From Bacillota bacterium (lineage in GTDB: Bacteria > Bacillota > Clostridia > Christensenellales > Aristaeellaceae): a DNA stretch of 8,255 nt. The stretch lies in contig JAEVZE010000215.1 in assembly GCA_023392395.1 (NCBI GenBank), positions 1-8,255 on the forward strand, written 5' to 3'. Position 1 is the first letter of the stretch; each line of letters opens with the position of its first letter. The notes beneath the pieces were generated by a model. The model was not told the DNA's origin. It saw only the letters and a program-made list of their open reading frames with translations, and searched no databases. The translations under genes and the position numbers were made by a program. This document shows, piece by piece, positions 5,130 to 8,255 of the stretch.

Positions 5130-8100
5130 ATGCAGGATCATTTTGACAAACCCTTGCTGGACAGGGCGCTCTGGGCGTATTACAACATGGGGTCGCCCGC
5201 GTTCCAGGTTCCGGAGCGATGCGGCGATTCCGAGATCAAATTGTACGAATACGACCGGTTCAACGAGGGCAACTGCCTTCTGAGCCGGCGCTTTGTGGGC
5301 GAAACCGCCTCGGTCAGCGCGCTTGTGACCGGCTGGGAAGTGCCCGAAAACGGCGGCGCGTGCGTCGGCTTCTACGCCGGGGACGGCGCGTACGCCGATT
5401 ACGTGGTGCTGGCCGCAAACGCCAGGCGCGTCGAGATCCGCGTGCCGTCCGGCGCGCAGCGGGGCGCGTCCTTCATGGATGAGGGGCAGCCCCAATGGCA
5501 TCCGGTCGCGGGCGCGGACTACGTACCCCACTTCCCGATGCTTTTGACGCTTTCAAGGGAAGGGAACCATTACACCGCCAGCGTGGATGGCCGGGAGGTG
5601 CTCCGGGCGGAGGCGTTCGCCGTCAAGGGAGATGCGCGCGCGCTGATCAAGGCGCACGCGCGGGATGGCGAGCGGTACACGCCGCATTATACGCTGTTTG
5701 ACTGGGCGGGCGTCACCGGAGAAGTGCCGGAAGCTTCGCTTTGCGGCAAGGTATCGTCCGCGGACGGCAGCCCCATCAAGGGCGCGAGCGTGCACGTCGC
5801 GGGGTTTGCCGACCTGTTCACCCTGACGGACGAGCGCGGCGAATACCGCTTGCCCTCAGTCCCCCGGGGCGAGCGCGTGGTGGTGGCCGCGGCGGAAGGA
5901 TATTTGTTTACGCGCGAAAACTTCGTACTGACGCCGGGCGCGGAAAACCGCTTGGACATGAAATTGATCCCCGAGACGGCAGAGACCCTGCCGCGCCGGG
6001 AGTACAACAACCCGTCCTTTGACCGCTCCGCATCTGGGTGGCTGTGCCTGAACGGCACCTGGCAGTTTCAGTTCGACCCGGAGAACGCGGGCGAGGCGAA
6101 CGGGTGGTACCATCCGGACGCGCCCCGGTTTGACCGCGCCATCCGCGTGCCCTTCTCCTGGGCGTCGCTGATGGGTTTTGGCGAGGAATTCCTGGCCAGC
6201 GGCGACAGGACCCACGAAGCCAACACCTGCATGAACAATTTCAACCAAACCGGGCGCTTCGCGTGGTACCGGCGCTCTTTCACCGTGCCCGAGACGTTCC
6301 CGGAAGGCCAGAACGTCGTCCTGCACATTGGCGCGTGCACGCAGGTGACCAACGCGTGGCTGGACGGAAAGTACCTTGGTATGCGCGTGGACGAGTACAG
6401 CGATCTGGCGTTTGACCTGGGGCCCCTCGCGCCGGGCAGCACCCATACACTTGTCGTCAAGGTGGAATACCCCCACAACATCGCCGCCCACAACATGGGC
6501 AAGCAGATCTTTTGGTTCTCCTCCGCGCCGGGCATCTGGCAGAGCGTGTGGATCGAGCCCCGGAACGAGGCGCACATTGCCTCCGTCTGCCTGAGGCCGG
6601 AGCTTGCGTTTGACGGCGACAGGCCCGTCAAGGCATCGTTTCAGATCGAGGCGAAGGCTGAGTGTGCCGAGGGCATGCAGCTGAACATCTCGCTCACCGC
6701 GCCGGACGGCTCGCCCGCCGGGCAGATTTCGCTGAATATCCACAATGGCGCGGCGTCCGGGGAACTGCCCGTCGAAAACCCGGCGCTGTGGGACTACCGG
6801 CAGGGCAACTTGTACACTGCCGAATGCGTTCTTGCTTCGGGGGCGAAGGAGATGGACCGCGTCCTGACCCATGCGGGCCTTCGCAAGGTGGAAACCCGCT
6901 GGCTGCCGGGGCATTCGCCCGAGGAGACGGGCGATCCCGGGAATCAGTACCAGTACCTGTTCCTCAACAACCGGCCTTTCTACGTGATCGGCATTCTGGA
7001 CCAGGGTTACAACGCCTTTGGCATCTACACCTACCGCTCGCTGAACGAAGAGGGCGAGGAGGGGAAACGCGGCAGCATCGCCTGGGACGTGGACCGAACG
7101 CTGGCCTACGGCTACAACCTGTCGCGCATGCACATCAAGGAAAACGAGCCGCTGTGGTACCACGAGTGCGACAAGCGTGGGCTCTTGGTATGGACGGAGC
7201 ATCCCTCGAACTTCTACGCCACCCCGGACGACCCGGACTGGCAGAGCGCCTATGCCCGCGAGATGGATGGCATGCTGGAAAGGCTGTATAATCACCCCAG
7301 CATCGCCATCGTCAGCAGCATCAACGAATCATGGGGCGTCGAGGGGCGGCACGTCTCCACCCCCTGGAAGAACGAGCTGCGCTACCGTTTCCTGGAGGAC
7401 GCCGCCAGGCGCGTGAAAGATCGGTGCCCGCACGTATTGGTGTGCGACAACTCCGGCTTTGGAAAGACCAACGTCGGTGAGATCAACGACTTCCACTACT
7501 ACCCGCATGACCACTTCGCCGCGCGGGACAAGTGGAACGCGCTCGTCCGGGACTGCTACCCCGGCTCGACGTTCAACCACATCAATGCCGCCCACGGCGA
7601 GGGTTGTGTGGGCGACGCGGTTCAGAGCGGGAAACCGGTCTTCGTCAGCGAGTTCCTGCACATCAACGGCATCGACGTGCAGCTGCGGATGTTTGAGAAA
7701 ATCGCGGGGTACCTCCGGATGAACGTGGCCTCCCACGAGGTGGAGAACTCCGGCCCGCTCACGTCCGACCGCTTTGAGCGCGACTACGGCTACGTAGACG
7801 AGCACATGCGCCCGCTCGGGTACGACATGGTCAACAATATGGACGTCGTAGTGCCCGATCTCAACCGCATCACCCATATGCGGGCGGGGGAGCGCGTCTC
7901 GGTGGACGTCTTTACGTCCCACTTCTCAAGCCACCGGGCGACGCGGCCAATGCTCGCCTGGACCCTCACCGGCATCGATGCCACGGGGCACTATGTGGAG
8001 GCTATCGCCACCGGGCGACGCGAGATCGGCTTTGCGCCCTTCCAAGTGGAGAAGCAGCCAGTGGATTTCGAAGCGCCGCGAAACATGCGCGGAGGCTATC

Positions 8101-8255
8101 TGTTCCTGTGGGTGGAAGAGGAAGGCGCGGTGCTTTGCCGGAACTACGTGCAGTTCGTGTTCGATGGCGCGCAACGCGCGGTCATGGGTGCATGCCCGCT
8201 GCCGCCCGCTTCGTATACTGCGCTGACTTTTGCGGAGTACGGCGGCTGCCACGCG
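5130..8255 (+). CDS. GH2-type glycoside hydrolase with N-terminal LamG-like and carboxypeptidase-regulatory-like modules (3' truncated)
   Basis: The frame from ATG 5130 stays open to the window edge for 1042 codons without a stop. Residues 4-195 look like a concanavalin/LamG-type sandwich (FDKPLLDRALW, then YTASVDGREVLRAE). Residues 203-280 resemble a carboxypeptidase-regulatory-like module (LCGKVSSADGSPIKGASV, TLTDERGEYRLPSVPRGE). GH2 then follows: the sugar-binding jelly roll at about 300-478 (LNGTWQFQFD, FAWYRRSFTVP, SAPGIWQSVWIEP), an Ig-like domain at about 480-586, and the TIM barrel at about 600-905 (FLNNRPFYVIGILDQGYN, NLSRMHIKENEP, GLLVWTEHPS). The acid/base is E733 in SINESWG and the nucleophile is E841 in VFVSEFLHIN, so the catalytic centre looks intact. 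C-terminal beta domains begin at about 906 (LAWTLTGIDATG). GH2 includes beta-galactosidases, beta-glucuronidases, beta-mannosidases and arabinosidases; the sequence does not decide among them. No signal peptide is visible, so it probably works in the cytoplasm with the GH43 enzyme on imported oligosaccharides. Confidence 0.93.
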   Translation, partial: MQDHFDKPLLDRALWAYYNMGSPAFQVPERCGDSEIKLYEYDRFNEGNCLLSRRFVGETASVSALVTGWEVPENGGACVGFYAGDGAYADYVVLAANARRVEIRVPSGAQRGASFMDEGQPQWHPVAGADYVPHFPMLLTLSREGNHYTASVDGREVLRAEAFAVKGDARALIKAHARDGERYTPHYTLFDWAGVTGEVPEASLCGKVSSADGSPIKGASVHVAGFADLFTLTDERGEYRLPSVPRGERVVVAAAEGYLFTRENFVLTPGAENRLDMKLIPETAETLPRREYNNPSFDRSASGWLCLNGTWQFQFDPENAGEANGWYHPDAPRFDRAIRVPFSWASLMGFGEEFLASGDRTHEANTCMNNFNQTGRFAWYRRSFTVPETFPEGQNVVLHIGACTQVTNAWLDGKYLGMRVDEYSDLAFDLGPLAPGSTHTLVVKVEYPHNIAAHNMGKQIFWFSSAPGIWQSVWIEPRNEAHIASVCLRPELAFDGDRPVKASFQIEAKAECAEGMQLNISLTAPDGSPAGQISLNIHNGAASGELPVENPALWDYRQGNLYTAECVLASGAKEMDRVLTHAGLRKVETRWLPGHSPEETGDPGNQYQYLFLNNRPFYVIGILDQGYNAFGIYTYRSLNEEGEEGKRGSIAWDVDRTLAYGYNLSRMHIKENEPLWYHECDKRGLLVWTEHPSNFYATPDDPDWQSAYAREMDGMLERLYNHPSIAIVSSINESWGVEGRHVSTPWKNELRYRFLEDAARRVKDRCPHVLVCDNSGFGKTNVGEINDFHYYPHDHFAARDKWNALVRDCYPGSTFNHINAAHGEGCVGDAVQSGKPVFVSEFLHINGIDVQLRMFEKIAGYLRMNVASHEVENSGPLTSDRFERDYGYVDEHMRPLGYDMVNNMDVVVPDLNRITHMRAGERVSVDVFTSHFSSHRATRPMLAWTLTGIDATGHYVEAIATGRREIGFAPFQVEKQPVDFEAPRNMRGGYLFLWVEEEGAVLCRNYVQFVFDGAQRAVMGACPLPPASYTALTFAEYGGCHA

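Noticed and set aside
4191..5531. Minus-strand open frame of 446 codons spanning the GH43/GH2 junction
   Set aside because: It covers two plus-strand genes and their ribosome binding site, and its histidine-, arginine- and alanine-rich product is a GC artefact.
5856..7295. Minus-strand open frame of 479 codons opposite the GH2 gene
   Set aside because: The plus strand carries an intact GH2 frame with both catalytic glutamates; the antisense product shows no recognisable motifs.
1..8255. Mobile elements, CRISPR arrays, tRNA or rRNA genes, phage or defence genes
   Set aside because: No terminal inverted repeats, transposase motifs, direct-repeat arrays or RNA-gene signatures were seen; coding sequence of one carbohydrate-use cluster fills nearly the whole window.

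Overview
The window is a single plus-strand, GC-rich gene cluster (clearly above 60% G+C by eye) for taking up and breaking down a carbohydrate. Five genes run head to tail and both ends are cut. Strong purine-rich Shine-Dalgarno sites, mixed start codons (TTG, ATG, GTG, ATG), a CUT1-type sugar ABC transporter and the style of the solute-binding-protein leader suggest a high-GC Firmicute, perhaps a gut- or rumen-type Clostridia. That placement is inference; no taxonomic marker gene is present.

Layout. 1-336 is the 3' end of a MalF/UgpA-type permease carrying the EAA loop. 362-1204 is the MalG/UgpE-type partner permease. 1260-2663 is the extracellular solute-binding protein, with a cleavable Sec signal peptide but no lipobox. 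A GC-rich hairpin at 2677-2707 follows, then a 133-base spacer with small palindromes. 2844-5117 is a 757-residue multi-domain GH43-type glycosidase. 5130 to the window edge is a GH2-type glycosidase of at least 1042 residues that is still open at the end. No gene on the minus strand is supported.

How the parts fit. The binding protein captures a mono- or oligosaccharide outside the cell and the two permeases import it. The transporter ATPase is not in the window; many CUT1 systems in Firmicutes share one encoded elsewhere (MsmX type). Neither glycosidase has a visible signal peptide, so both are predicted to act in the cytoplasm on imported oligosaccharides. A GH43 plus GH2 pair suggests a branched substrate with furanosyl/pyranosyl substituents, for example arabinose-, xylose-, galactose- or glucuronate-containing plant or host glycans. 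The exact sugar cannot be read from the sequence.

The most unusual content is the architecture of the two enzymes. Both carry concanavalin/LamG-like beta-sandwiches. The GH43 protein also has a CBM6-like module, and the GH2 protein a carboxypeptidase-regulatory-like module. Such modules are usual in exported enzymes, yet both proteins look cytoplasmic.
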